Notes under the pieces: model-generated | Database searches by the model: none | Seen by the model: only the letters and a program-made list of their open reading frames with translations | What the model was told of the DNA's origin: nothing | Origin: Mycobacterium sp. Z3061 | Lineage (GTDB): Bacteria > Actinomycetota > Actinomycetes > Mycobacteriales > Mycobacteriaceae | Direction: 5' to 3' | DNA length: 64,000 bases | Assembly (NCBI RefSeq): GCF_031583025.1 | Contig: NZ_CP134062.1 | Span: 4,588,001-4,652,000 of the forward strand | Made by a program: the position numbers and the translations under genes | Shown here: positions 8,824 through 18,506 of the stretch, in pieces | How positions within the stretch are numbered: position 1 is the stretch's first letter | How the letters are laid out: every line of letters begins with the position of its first letter

Positions 8824-9690
8824 ATGCTGGGGCCATTGGACAGGCTGCTAGGCCGCAAGACCCCGAGTCACGGGGCCCTGGCGGTCGTCACGGGGGCAGG
8901 TAGCGGCATCGGCGCCGCCTTCGCCGTCGAACTCGGCCGCCGGGGCGGCAAAGTGGTCTGCAGCGACATTGACGAGATGGCCGCCCAGCGGACCGCCGAC
9001 GAACTCATCGCGCAAGGTGCCGAAGCCACGGCGGTGGGCTGCGACGTGTCCAAGATTGAGGACGTGCACGCCCTGGCCGATAAGGCGCAGGAATGGTTCG
9101 GCGCGCCGCCGACACTGGTGATCAACAACGCCGGCGTGGGCGCCGGCGGCGAGCCGATCGGCGATGTCCCACTGGATGATTGGGTGCGTACCCTCGGAGT
9201 GAACCTGTGGGGACCGATTCACGGTTGTCACGTCTTCACGCCCATACTGCGGGAGTCGGTCGGGTCCGGCCAGCCCAAGGCGATCATCAATGTCGCCTCG
9301 GCGGCGGCGTTCGGGGCCGCACCCGGCATGGGCGCCTACAACGTCAGTAAGGCCGGGGTGCTCTCGCTGTCGGAGACATTGGCGGCCGAATTGTCCGGCA
9401 CCGGAATCAAAGTCACCGTGCTGTGCCCGACCTTCGTCAAGACCAACATCGTCGAGTCAGGCCTGCAGGCCGGACGCATCAGCGAGGAGTCCAGCGCGCT
9501 GGCCACCAGACTGATGCGCTGGACCGGATTCTCCGCCGAGAAGGTCGCGCGGATCTGCCTGGACGCCAACGATCGCGGCGAGCTGTACTGCATGCCCCAG
9601 CTGGAGGCCAAGCTCGGCTGGAATGTCAAACGCCTTGCACCGGGCGCATATACGCGCGCGGTCGGTCTGGTGTCGCGCGTAGGGCACTGA
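8824..9690 (+). CDS. Short-chain dehydrogenase/reductase
   Basis: A 288-residue classical SDR. It has the nucleotide-binding VVTGAGSGIGAAFA, the NNAG motif (VINNAGVGAGG) and the catalytic Ser-Tyr-Lys set (VASAAAF followed by GAYNVSKAGVL). The C-terminal half resembles mycobacterial SadH-type enzymes, which sit with Baeyer-Villiger-type monooxygenases in the mymA operon; here a monooxygenase is two genes downstream. ATG 8824 is chosen because homology starts right after it. The substrate is unknown; a ketone/alcohol interconversion feeding the monooxygenase is plausible. Confidence 0.9.
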   Translation: MLGPLDRLLGRKTPSHGALAVVTGAGSGIGAAFAVELGRRGGKVVCSDIDEMAAQRTADELIAQGAEATAVGCDVSKIEDVHALADKAQEWFGAPPTLVINNAGVGAGGEPIGDVPLDDWVRTLGVNLWGPIHGCHVFTPILRESVGSGQPKAIINVASAAAFGAAPGMGAYNVSKAGVLSLSETLAAELSGTGIKVTVLCPTFVKTNIVESGLQAGRISEESSALATRLMRWTGFSAEKVARICLDANDRGELYCMPQLEAKLGWNVKRLAPGAYTRAVGLVSRVGH

Positions 9691-9748
9691 CGTCGGGGCA
9701 CTGCAACCAGGGCACTGAAACATCCGTCCACCTTGAAAGGACATCGTT

Positions 9749-10669
9749 GTGGCCATCGAAATGGAAGCCATGCTCGCCAAGATCAAGGATCGCCAGTGGG
9801 CGCTCGCCGACATCGACTGGGAGGCGCCGGGGGCCGAAACGATCCGCCCCGAGTTCCGTCCGAAGCTCAAGGCTTTCATGGCCGATCTGTGCTGGATCGA
9901 GAACATCGGCGCCCGGGGTTTCGCGGCGTTGGCCAAGAAGGCGCCCAACCCGACCATCGCCGAGATCTACCGGTACTTCCATGCCGAGGAACAGCGGCAC
10001 GCGAACGCCGAACTGGCGCTGATGAAGCGCTGGGGCATGCTCGAGGACGGCGAGATTCCCGAGCCGAACGTCAACATCCGGCTGGCCATCGAGTGGCTGG
10101 ACACGTTCGCCGACGACATGCCGCTGTCCGTGCTGGGCACCGTGATCCCGATGCTCGAGGTGGCGCTGGACGGTGCGTTGTTGAAGTTCCTCCTGGAGTC
10201 CGTCGAGGACCCGGTCTGCCACCAGGTGTTCGAGAAGATCAACAATGACGAATCTCGGCACATTGCAGTGGATTTCGAGGTGTTGGAGATGATCGGTCAC
10301 GCTACCGCGCGCCGGCTGGCGATTGAATTCGTCGGCCGCTTCGCGTCGCCAGGTCTGATCCTCGGGATGGTCATGTACGTGCCGCTGCTCAACCGGGTCC
10401 GCAACGAGATGGCCGGCATGGGGATGGAACCAGAGCGGCTTTTCAATGCGGTCAACCGGTTCAAGCAGCTCGGTGAACGCGGTGCCCGCACCCGCCGGGT
10501 ACCGACCTACAAATTGCTCAAGCGGCACGGCATGTGGGTGGTCAACCCGCGGCACCCCTACCAACTGCTGGCCAACTCCTTGGTGTGGCTCTCGGATTAC
10601 TATCCCAAGCCACTGCTGAGGCCGATGCCGACCTGGTCGCGGGAACTGACCCACGAGCCGGCGGCGTGA
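9749..10669 (+). CDS. Ferritin-like diiron protein
   Basis: A 306-residue all-helical protein with two carboxylate-His signatures, HAEEQRHANAE (near residue 77) and NNDESRHIAVDFEV (near residue 169). This is the ExxH pattern of diiron ferritin-like oxygenases. The start GTG 9749 has GAAAGGA upstream. It lies 58 nt after the SDR and 2 nt before the monooxygenase, so they form one operon. It could be a diiron oxygenase or oxidase acting on the same lipid or ketone substrate; no named family can be assigned from sequence reading alone. Confidence 0.85.
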   Translation: MAIEMEAMLAKIKDRQWALADIDWEAPGAETIRPEFRPKLKAFMADLCWIENIGARGFAALAKKAPNPTIAEIYRYFHAEEQRHANAELALMKRWGMLEDGEIPEPNVNIRLAIEWLDTFADDMPLSVLGTVIPMLEVALDGALLKFLLESVEDPVCHQVFEKINNDESRHIAVDFEVLEMIGHATARRLAIEFVGRFASPGLILGMVMYVPLLNRVRNEMAGMGMEPERLFNAVNRFKQLGERGARTRRVPTYKLLKRHGMWVVNPRHPYQLLANSLVWLSDYYPKPLLRPMPTWSRELTHEPAA

Positions 10670-10671
10670 GC

Positions 10672-12141
10672 ATGGCAACCATCCACTCGACGCTCATCAT
10701 CGGCGCCGGTTTCACCGGGCTCGGCGCGGCGATCCGATTGGCCGAAAAGGGCGTCAGGGATGTTGTGGTTCTGGAACGTTCCGACCGGGTCGGCGGAACC
10801 TGGCGCGACACCCAGTATCCCGGTGCCAGCTGCGACGTCCCGTCGCTGCTGTACTCCTACTCGTTCGTCAAGAACCCGAAGTGGTCGCGCACCTACTCGC
10901 CGGCACCGGAGATCTATCGACACATCGAGGAGATGGCGAACAGATTCGACGTCCGCCGCAATATCCGGTTCGGTCATGAAGTGACGGGTCTGACGTTCGA
11001 CGAGGACACCGGAGTGTGGACCGCAACCACGAAGAACCGCAAACGCTTCCGGGCACGCACTGTTGTGCTGGCCTCCGGCCCGCTGTCGGACGCCAGCTTC
11101 CCGAATATCCGCGGCCTGGACAGCTACCAGGGACACAAGATCCACAGCGCCCGGTGGGACTCCGAATACGACTTCACTGGCAAGCGGGTGGCCGTCATCG
11201 GCACCGGGGCCAGCGCCATTCAGATCATCCCCGAGCTGGTGAAGCAGGCCGACTTCGTCAAAGTGTTTCAGCGCACGCCGGGCTGGGTGCTGCCACGGCT
11301 GGACGTCGCCACACCGCCGGCGGTGCAGGCGTTGTTCGCGAAAGTCCCTGCCACCCAACAACTTGCCCGACAGCTGTTGTTCTGGGGTCACGAAGCCACC
11401 GCGACGGCGATGGTGTGGAACACCCCGTTGACTTCGGTGGTGGCCCGCCTGGGGCAGGCCCACATCCGGGCCCAGGTCAAAGACCCCTGGTTGCGACGCC
11501 AGCTGACGCCTGACTTCGCACCAGGATGCAAGCGCATGCTGATCTCCAGCGACTATTACCCGGCCCTGCAGCGCGACAACTGCAAGCTGATCGACTGGCC
11601 GATCGCGACGCTGAGTCCGGTCGGGATCCGTACCAGCGACGGCATCGAACACCATCTGGACTGCATCGTGTTCGCCACCGGTTACGACGTCCACCTCACC
11701 GGACCCCCGTTTCCGGTCACCGGACTCGGCGGCCGGTCCCTCAACGACGAATGGGCCGGCGGCGCGCAGGCGTACAAGAGCATCAACGCACACGGATACC
11801 CGAATCTGTTCTTCATGACCGGGCCCAACTCGGGCCCCGGCCACAACTCCCTGCTGGTCTACATCGAAGGGCAGCTCGATTACGCGGTGCGCGGTATCAC
11901 CACCATCCTGGACAACGACCTGTGCTACCTCGATGTGCGCGAAGACATCCAGCGTCGCCACAACGAGCACATCCAGCGCCGGCTGACCAGGACGACGTGG
12001 AACTCCGGATGCAGCAGTTGGTATCTGACCAAAGACGGGTACAACGGGTCCATGTACCCGGGAACCGCGACCCAGTATCTTCGCCAGATGGGTGACTTCC
12101 GAATGAAGCATTACGACGCGGTCACCCGCGTCTGCGCATGA
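10672..12141 (+). CDS. Flavin-containing Baeyer-Villiger-type monooxygenase
   Basis: A 489-residue FAD/NADPH monooxygenase. It has two Rossmann motifs, IIGAGFTGLGAAIRLAEKG at the N-terminus and VIGTGASAIQIIPEL near residue 180. Between them is YQGHKIHSARWD, a variant of the Baeyer-Villiger fingerprint FxGxxxHxxxW with Tyr in place of Phe. These enzymes insert oxygen next to a ketone to give an ester. The start lies 2 nt after the diiron gene, and the stop overlaps the MerR gene start (ATGA). Among M. tuberculosis proteins it is of the MymA/EthA class; the substrate is unknown. Confidence 0.92.
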   Translation: MATIHSTLIIGAGFTGLGAAIRLAEKGVRDVVVLERSDRVGGTWRDTQYPGASCDVPSLLYSYSFVKNPKWSRTYSPAPEIYRHIEEMANRFDVRRNIRFGHEVTGLTFDEDTGVWTATTKNRKRFRARTVVLASGPLSDASFPNIRGLDSYQGHKIHSARWDSEYDFTGKRVAVIGTGASAIQIIPELVKQADFVKVFQRTPGWVLPRLDVATPPAVQALFAKVPATQQLARQLLFWGHEATATAMVWNTPLTSVVARLGQAHIRAQVKDPWLRRQLTPDFAPGCKRMLISSDYYPALQRDNCKLIDWPIATLSPVGIRTSDGIEHHLDCIVFATGYDVHLTGPPFPVTGLGGRSLNDEWAGGAQAYKSINAHGYPNLFFMTGPNSGPGHNSLLVYIEGQLDYAVRGITTILDNDLCYLDVREDIQRRHNEHIQRRLTRTTWNSGCSSWYLTKDGYNGSMYPGTATQYLRQMGDFRMKHYDAVTRVCA

Positions 12142-13049
12142 CATCTCCCCGGCCCGAACCCGGGACGATCGCCAGCGTGCTGTACAACGTGCGGCGGGCG
12201 CCGCAGCGCGTGCGGCGCCAGTCACGCGATTTCGTGGAAACGGCTGTCACACAGCTCTTCGACGCCGCGGTGCGCCACCCACAGGGCGCCGCGACGTCCG
12301 GCGAGTACCGAATCGAGGAACTGGCCCAGCTGGCCGGAACCACAACGCGCAACATCCGGGTCTACCGCGACCGCGGGTTGTTGCCGCCACCGCTGCGGGT
12401 CGGGCGGATCGCGTTGTTCAACGACACCCATCTGACCCGGCTCCGGCTGATTACGTCCATGCTCGACCGCGGCTACAACATCGCCCACGTCCGCGAGATG
12501 CTCAGCGCCTGGGAGGAAGGCAAGAATCTGGGCGATGTCCTGGGGCTGGAAACCGCGATCGTGGGCACCTGGACCACCGAGAAGTCCGAGACCATGCCAT
12601 TGCCGCAGGCCCGCCAACTCGTCGACGACGCAACGGCTTTCGACCGGCTGGTGGCACTGCACGTCATCCGTGTCGACGGCGAGCAGGCCACCGTCACCCG
12701 ACCGAAGCTCATCGAGGCGTTCAACGAGGTCCGCGGCTACGGCGTGAGTATCGACAAGCTCATCGACCTGCACGAGCAGATCCTGCCCAAGGTCGACGAG
12801 ATCAGCGACCTGCTGGTCCGCGCCGGATTCGAACACGTCGCGGACCGGATCAAGCCCGGCGAGGCGCTGCCGGCGGACGCGGAGGTCGCCGAACTGATCA
12901 CCATGCTGGTCCGCTTCCGCACCCAGGCGGTGGCGACCGTCACCGCGACCCTCGCGTCATCGATCGAGTCGAACATCGAGACCCTGGTCAGCCGCCTGCT
13001 CGCGGAGTATCTCGAGCGGGCGGCTGAGCCCGACGTCAGTGCCCGCTGA
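12138..13049 (+). CDS. MerR family transcriptional regulator
   Basis: A 303-residue protein with a MerR winged helix (YRIEELAQLAGTTTRNIRVYRDRGLLPPP, about residues 55-85) and the following LFNDTHLTRLRLITSMLDRGYNIAHVREML. The N-terminal 50 residues precede the DNA-binding domain, which is unusual, and the long C-terminal helical region (150-300) has no metal-binding Cys pattern, so a hydrophobic ligand is more likely than a metal. It overlaps the monooxygenase by 4 nt and probably controls this operon. Its 3' end overlaps the convergent desaturase by 14 nt. Confidence 0.88.
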   Translation: MTSPRPEPGTIASVLYNVRRAPQRVRRQSRDFVETAVTQLFDAAVRHPQGAATSGEYRIEELAQLAGTTTRNIRVYRDRGLLPPPLRVGRIALFNDTHLTRLRLITSMLDRGYNIAHVREMLSAWEEGKNLGDVLGLETAIVGTWTTEKSETMPLPQARQLVDDATAFDRLVALHVIRVDGEQATVTRPKLIEAFNEVRGYGVSIDKLIDLHEQILPKVDEISDLLVRAGFEHVADRIKPGEALPADAEVAELITMLVRFRTQAVATVTATLASSIESNIETLVSRLLAEYLERAAEPDVSAR

Positions 13050-14058
13050 GGGTCAGCGTCCCTTCGGTTTTGAGCACTCGGGCGGCGGTGATCCGCTCGG
13101 CTTTGCGCGCCTCCCGGTCCAGATAACGCTGCTTGGATTCGTCGAACTTCTCTGCCGCCTGCTCAATTTCCTTGATCAGGACCGCTAGGTCGTCACGCAT
13201 CCACGCCGCCTCGCCGGTGAAGTCTTCACGCTCGAAGATCCGCCACTTCTTCAGCACCGGCATCACCACCTCCTCGAGGTGGATACGTGGGTCGTAGACG
13301 CCGCCGACCGCGATGACGACGGCTTTGCGACGGAATTCCGGCACCGTGTACCCGGGCATCTTGAAGTTGCGCAATATCCGGTGCACCGACTTCATCGCCT
13401 GGTTGGGTGCGATGTCGAGGCCCGCTTCGCTGACGTCGCGGTAGAAGATCATATGCAGGTTCTCGTCCGCTGAGACCCGGGCGAGCAACTGGTTGGCAAT
13501 GGTGTCGTTGCAGGCCTTGCCGGTGTTGCGATGCGAAACGCGGGTGGCCAGTTCCTGGAACGAGACGTACATCACGGAGTCGAACAGGCTCTCCGCGAAC
13601 AGGTTGCCCTGCTGGTTCTGGCCCGGGCTGAACCCGCGCGTGACCTGCTCCATCCGCAGTTTCTCCAGCTCGACAGGGTCGACGGCGCGCGTCACCACCA
13701 GGTAGTCGCGCAGCGCCACACTGTGCCGGTTCTCTTCGGCGGTCCACCGGTTGACCCACTGGCCCCACGCGCCATCGAGGCTGAAGTTCATCGAGATCTC
13801 GCGGTGATAGGACGGCAGGTTGTCCTCGGTCAGCAGATTCTGGACCATCGCCACCTGAGCCACGTCGGAGAGTTGACTCTGCCCCGGCTCCCAGTCCTGA
13901 CCGTCGAGGGCGTAGAAGTTCTTGCCGTCGGACCAGGGAATGTAGTCGTGTGGATGCCATTCCTTGAACATCGACAGGTGCCGGTTGAGCAGGCGCTCGG
14001 CGACAGGTTCAAGTTCTTGCAGCAGTTGCAGATTCGTCAGTTCCTTGGGCACAAGCAT
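13036..14058 (-). CDS. Acyl-ACP desaturase, DesA1-like
   Basis: A 340-residue soluble diiron stearoyl-ACP desaturase-type protein. The ligands are visible: Glu in VTEDNLPSYHRE-type TEDNLPSYHREI, EENRH in WTAEENRHSVALRDYL, and DENLH in SADENLHMIFYRD. It resembles DesA1 (Rv0824c) closely over its length, but the surroundings are not those of desA1, so a paralogue is likely. It inserts a double bond in long acyl-ACP chains for mycolic or other fatty acids and needs O2. It follows the hibernation-factor gene by 8 nt (TAA then CCCTGGAG-ATG), so the two are co-transcribed. Confidence 0.92.
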   Translation of the reverse strand: MLVPKELTNLQLLQELEPVAERLLNRHLSMFKEWHPHDYIPWSDGKNFYALDGQDWEPGQSQLSDVAQVAMVQNLLTEDNLPSYHREISMNFSLDGAWGQWVNRWTAEENRHSVALRDYLVVTRAVDPVELEKLRMEQVTRGFSPGQNQQGNLFAESLFDSVMYVSFQELATRVSHRNTGKACNDTIANQLLARVSADENLHMIFYRDVSEAGLDIAPNQAMKSVHRILRNFKMPGYTVPEFRRKAVVIAVGGVYDPRIHLEEVVMPVLKKWRIFEREDFTGEAAWMRDDLAVLIKEIEQAAEKFDESKQRYLDREARKAERITAARVLKTEGTLTLSGH

Positions 14059-14066
14059 CTCCAGGG

Positions 14067-14837
14067 TTACTTGGTCGGCATTAACAGGCCGAGGTTGCCG
14101 TCATGGCGGGGATACAACAATTGACCGCGACCGGTTTCCCGGTCGGTGTAGAACAGCAGGCGCAGGCTGTGTTCGCAGGCACGGCGTACTGCCTCGGATT
14201 CGCTCAAAGTGGGTGTGGCACGGGAATTCACGATCAGCGGCACCTGAGGTCCGGGCACCTCCGCCGACCAGGCCCACCCCGGTGGGAAGACATGCCGCTG
14301 CCGGGCCAGCCGCAGTCCCGACGGCCCGGCCCGGTAGACCAGCGCGTCCTCGCCGGTTTCGGCGTCGGTGAACAGATGCGCGTCGTAGTCCATGCCGTCC
14401 ATCACCGCTACCGCCTGCAGTGGCGTGGTGCGTTGCAGCGCAACCGGTTTGCGGCGCGCCACCGAGGCGTCGAAGCCCACCGTCAATATCCGCCGCGTCG
14501 GATCCGGCCATGGTCGAGGCCGCCACGGCGCAAGCATCCGGCGGATCTGGCCGTCGAGCCTGTCCAGCGCCGGCGACAACTCGTCGACGCCGGCGGTGAC
14601 GGCGGCGATGCGCGCCGGGAGTTCGCCGACCAACAGGTTCACCTGCATGACCATCGGGCCGCGGCCACACGTTCCCGTCTTGAGGCGTACCCGAGCGCCC
14701 TCGGTGATCTCGTGAGAGGCCAGGACCTCACCGACCGCTTGCGCCACGTGCTCGGCCTGGGCGAGGTTGACCGGGCCGTCGGACGTCACGTCGACGTCCG
14801 GGAATTCCCGCACCGACCTCGCCTTGAGTGCCCTCAC
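14067..14837 (-). CDS. RafH/Rv0079-like ribosome hibernation factor
   Basis: A 256-residue protein closely resembling Rv0079 of M. tuberculosis. It has an N-terminal S30AE-like domain (from REFPDVDVTSDGPVN) and two C-terminal repeats of the hibernation-factor tail type (MDYDAHLFTDAETGEDALVYR and LLFYTDRETGRGQLLYPRHD-GNLGL). Such proteins bind and stabilise idle 70S ribosomes in hypoxia. GTG 14837 is chosen for a strong ribosome site (AGGAGAAAGGG); GTG 14909 in frame is less likely. In M. tuberculosis Rv0079 belongs to the DosR regulon, and DosR-like boxes lie upstream here too. It is first in an operon with the desaturase. Confidence 0.9.
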   Translation of the reverse strand: MRALKARSVREFPDVDVTSDGPVNLAQAEHVAQAVGEVLASHEITEGARVRLKTGTCGRGPMVMQVNLLVGELPARIAAVTAGVDELSPALDRLDGQIRRMLAPWRPRPWPDPTRRILTVGFDASVARRKPVALQRTTPLQAVAVMDGMDYDAHLFTDAETGEDALVYRAGPSGLRLARQRHVFPPGWAWSAEVPGPQVPLIVNSRATPTLSESEAVRRACEHSLRLLFYTDRETGRGQLLYPRHDGNLGLLMPTK

Positions 14838-14915
14838 GCCGCGGCGACCCTTTCTCCTCTTTTCGCGACTTCGAATGCCGCGGAAAAAAGTTTCGCCGTC
14901 CGACGCCACCGTCAG

Positions 14916-14935
14916 ATAGAGCCGAAAGTCCCACC
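14916..14935 (-). promoter_or_regulatory. DosR-like box, weak second site
   Basis: Read on the minus strand, GGTGGGACTTTCGGCTCTAT keeps the GGGACTTT core and matches about 12 of 20 positions of the DosR consensus. Its phase, 21 bp from the stronger site, corresponds to two helical turns, as in paired DosR sites. Confidence 0.4.
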
Positions 14936-14936
14936 G

Positions 14937-14956
14937 GGAGTGGCTAAAGTCCCGAA
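14937..14956 (-). promoter_or_regulatory. DosR-like box upstream of the hibernation-factor operon
   Basis: Read on the minus strand, TTCGGGACTTTAGCCACTCC matches TTSGGGACTWWAGTCCCSAA at 15 of 20 positions, with the first 13 perfect. It lies 100-119 nt upstream of the chosen GTG 14837. It predicts hypoxia/NO induction of the downstream rafH-like and desaturase genes. Confidence 0.65.
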
Positions 14957-15027
14957 CGAATACATGGGCGATAAATCCCCGTGGCGAACATCACATTGTG
15001 CCGCACCTGGGCGTATTATCCGGCCGC

Positions 15028-16407
<1,380 letters not shown>

Positions 16408-16734
16408 TACAGGTTGCGCTACCCCCGGCACTTTTCGTCTGGTGGACCGTTTACACCTCATACCGAACTTAAAGGTTGCTCATATCCAGGCAGTCTCCGT
16501 GCCCAGGCCGGCGGGCATCCGTTCCTGCTGGTAGGGACTGTAAAACGGCTCGAGGCCGGCGAGCGCTATGTGACCGGTACACGCCAAACGTTTCCCCACC
16601 GTTCACCCCGTGTCCGCCGCCGCGACGGGTCGACAACTCCGTGCGCTTCTAGCATCTCAACGGAATCCGTGGGGGGGTTCGAAGCCCGTCGCGGCCGTCA
16701 CCTGGCCAGCACCACAAGGGGAGGATCGTCTGAA
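16408..16734. other. Intergenic region between mbtI and a small gene
   Basis: About 330 nt without a supportable gene beyond the mbtI iron box. It must hold the promoter of the small downstream gene, whose ribosome site AGGGGAGG lies at its right end. I see no convincing second iron box, hairpin or repeat. The open frame that crosses this region from 16135 is antisense to mbtI and has no start signal. Confidence 0.4.
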
Positions 16735-16956
16735 ATGTTCGTCATCCGAATGACCGACGGTGAAGAGATCAAGGGCGACGTCGAGAACCTCACGTTCAAC
16801 GAGGAGACCGGCGTGCTCACCGTGTGCACCGTCGACGGGTTCGAAGAGACCACCACGCACTACTCACCGGCGGCATGGCTCTCGGTGACCCACCGTAAGC
16901 GCGACGTCGCAGTTGGCGGGGATGTCAAGTCATCGCGGCTGTCCTCTGTTCGCTGA
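16735..16956 (+). CDS. Small conserved-looking protein, function unknown
   Basis: A 73-residue protein beginning MFVIRMTDGEEIKGDVENL, with a strong ribosome site (AAGGGGAGG). The first 50 residues are a compact alternation of hydrophobic and charged residues ending in YSPAAWLSVTHRKRD, which suggests a small beta-barrel-like domain. The last 20 are basic and polar. I do not recognise a family. It stands alone between mbtI (divergent) and the transporter downstream; nothing ties it to either function. Confidence 0.65.
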   Translation: MFVIRMTDGEEIKGDVENLTFNEETGVLTVCTVDGFEETTTHYSPAAWLSVTHRKRDVAVGGDVKSSRLSSVR

Positions 16957-17244
16957 CGCGACACGGAATCTCCCAGCGAATTAACAGGTAATTGGTACCT
17001 GGCCCACACAAATAAGGCCCAAAACGCCTTAGCCAGCGCACATCTGCCTTTCGCTCGTTACGTCGGTGTTTCAGCAATCGCAACACCACGAAAACTGGGT
17101 CGAAAACGGCTGTTAGACGCAACATTCTGGGTGGCGCCCGGCATAGGCCCGGGCTAAATTCGCACCGTTATCTGGAATGTGACGTGGTCGCCATGACGGT
17201 CAGTACTTCCTTCGAATCGGCGCAGGATGCTCGAGAGGTGCTCA

Positions 17245-18498
17245 ATGCTGCACGAGTTCTGGGACAACTTCACCCACAACCTGTTCAAGCCTTTGCTGCT
17301 GTTCTTCTACTTCGGCTTCCTCATTCCGATCCTCAAGGTGCGGTTCGAGTTCCCCTACGTCATCTACCAGGGCCTGACCATGTACCTGCTGCTGGCCATC
17401 GGCTGGCACGGCGGCGAGGAACTCGCCAAGATCAACGCCTCCAGCATCGGTGTCATCGTGGGCTTCATGGTGCTCGGCTTCGTGCTGAACTTCGCGATCG
17501 GCGGGCTGGCCTATCTCCTGCTGAGCAGGCTGAAAGGGATGCGGGCAGTCGATAAGGCCACCGTCGCCGGTTACTACGGGTCGGACTCGGCCGGAACCTT
17601 CGCAACCTGCGTCGCGGTCCTGACCGCGGTCAACATCGCCTTCAACGCCTACATGCCGGTGATGCTGGCCGTCATGGAGATTCCGGGCTGTCTGGTCGCC
17701 TTGTACCTGGTGGCGCGCCTGCGGCACCGCGGCCTGGACGCCGCGGGTTACATGCCCGACGAGGCCGGCTACACGGCTCCGGTCAGGGCCGCGATCGGCC
17801 CCGGCACTCCCGCGAAGCCGGCACCCGGCCAGAGCCTGGATCAGGAGGCCGACCGAGCGGCGCTGCGCGCCACCGAGCTGGAGCGGGAACTCTCAATGGA
17901 GAAGCTGGACCATCCGGACTGGGAGCCCGACCAGAGCCCGCCGCGGCCGCGGGCCAAGCGGATGCCGATCTTCTCCCGCGAGCTGTTTCAGGAGGTGTTC
18001 CTGAACCCCGGACTGGTGCTGCTGATCGGCGGCATCGTCATCGGCCTGATCAGTGGGATGCAGGGGCAGAAGGTCGTAGCCGACGACGACCGCTTCTTCG
18101 TCCTGGCCTTCCAGGGCGTGCTGTGCCTGTTCCTGCTGGAGATGGGGATGACGGCTTCCCGCAAGCTCAAAGACCTGCGATCGGCCGGCCTCGGTTTCAT
18201 CTTCTTCGGTCTGCTGGCGCCCAATCTCTTTGCCACGATTGGGATTGCGGTCGCCTGCAGCTACGCCTCCCTCACCCACACCGACTTCAAGCCCGGCACC
18301 TACGTGCTGTTCGCCGTGCTGTGTGGCGCCGCTTCGTATATCGCCGTTCCGGCGGTGCAACGGCTGGCGATTCCCGAAGCCAGCCCCACGCTGCCGTTGG
18401 CCGCGTCCCTCGGTCTGACGTTCTCCTACAACGTCACCGTCGGGATTCCGCTCTACATCGAGATTGCGCGCATCTTCGAGCAGTGGTTCGGCGTCTGA
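17245..18498 (+). CDS. SbtA-like (DUF897) membrane transporter, Rv2387 homologue
   Basis: A 417-residue polytopic membrane protein, the same length as I recall for Rv2387. It has about ten helices in two halves separated by a cytosolic, charged linker (about residues 180-250, LERELSMEKLDHPDWEPDQ). The repeats begin VYLxxGWHGG-like in LLLAIGWHGGEELAK and LCLFLLEMGMTASRKLKDL. The family includes sodium-dependent bicarbonate transporters of cyanobacteria; the mycobacterial substrate is not established. ATG 17245 with GAGAGG upstream is preferred to GTG/ATG starts just upstream. It converges with hemW after 8 nt. Confidence 0.88.
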   Translation: MLHEFWDNFTHNLFKPLLLFFYFGFLIPILKVRFEFPYVIYQGLTMYLLLAIGWHGGEELAKINASSIGVIVGFMVLGFVLNFAIGGLAYLLLSRLKGMRAVDKATVAGYYGSDSAGTFATCVAVLTAVNIAFNAYMPVMLAVMEIPGCLVALYLVARLRHRGLDAAGYMPDEAGYTAPVRAAIGPGTPAKPAPGQSLDQEADRAALRATELERELSMEKLDHPDWEPDQSPPRPRAKRMPIFSRELFQEVFLNPGLVLLIGGIVIGLISGMQGQKVVADDDRFFVLAFQGVLCLFLLEMGMTASRKLKDLRSAGLGFIFFGLLAPNLFATIGIAVACSYASLTHTDFKPGTYVLFAVLCGAASYIAVPAVQRLAIPEASPTLPLAASLGLTFSYNVTVGIPLYIEIARIFEQWFGV

Positions 18499-18506
18499 GG
18501 TGGACG

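Noticed and set aside
16925..17125. 66-residue minus-strand frame between the small gene and the transporter
   Set aside because: No ribosome site, basic random-looking sequence and overlap with the small gene 3' end.
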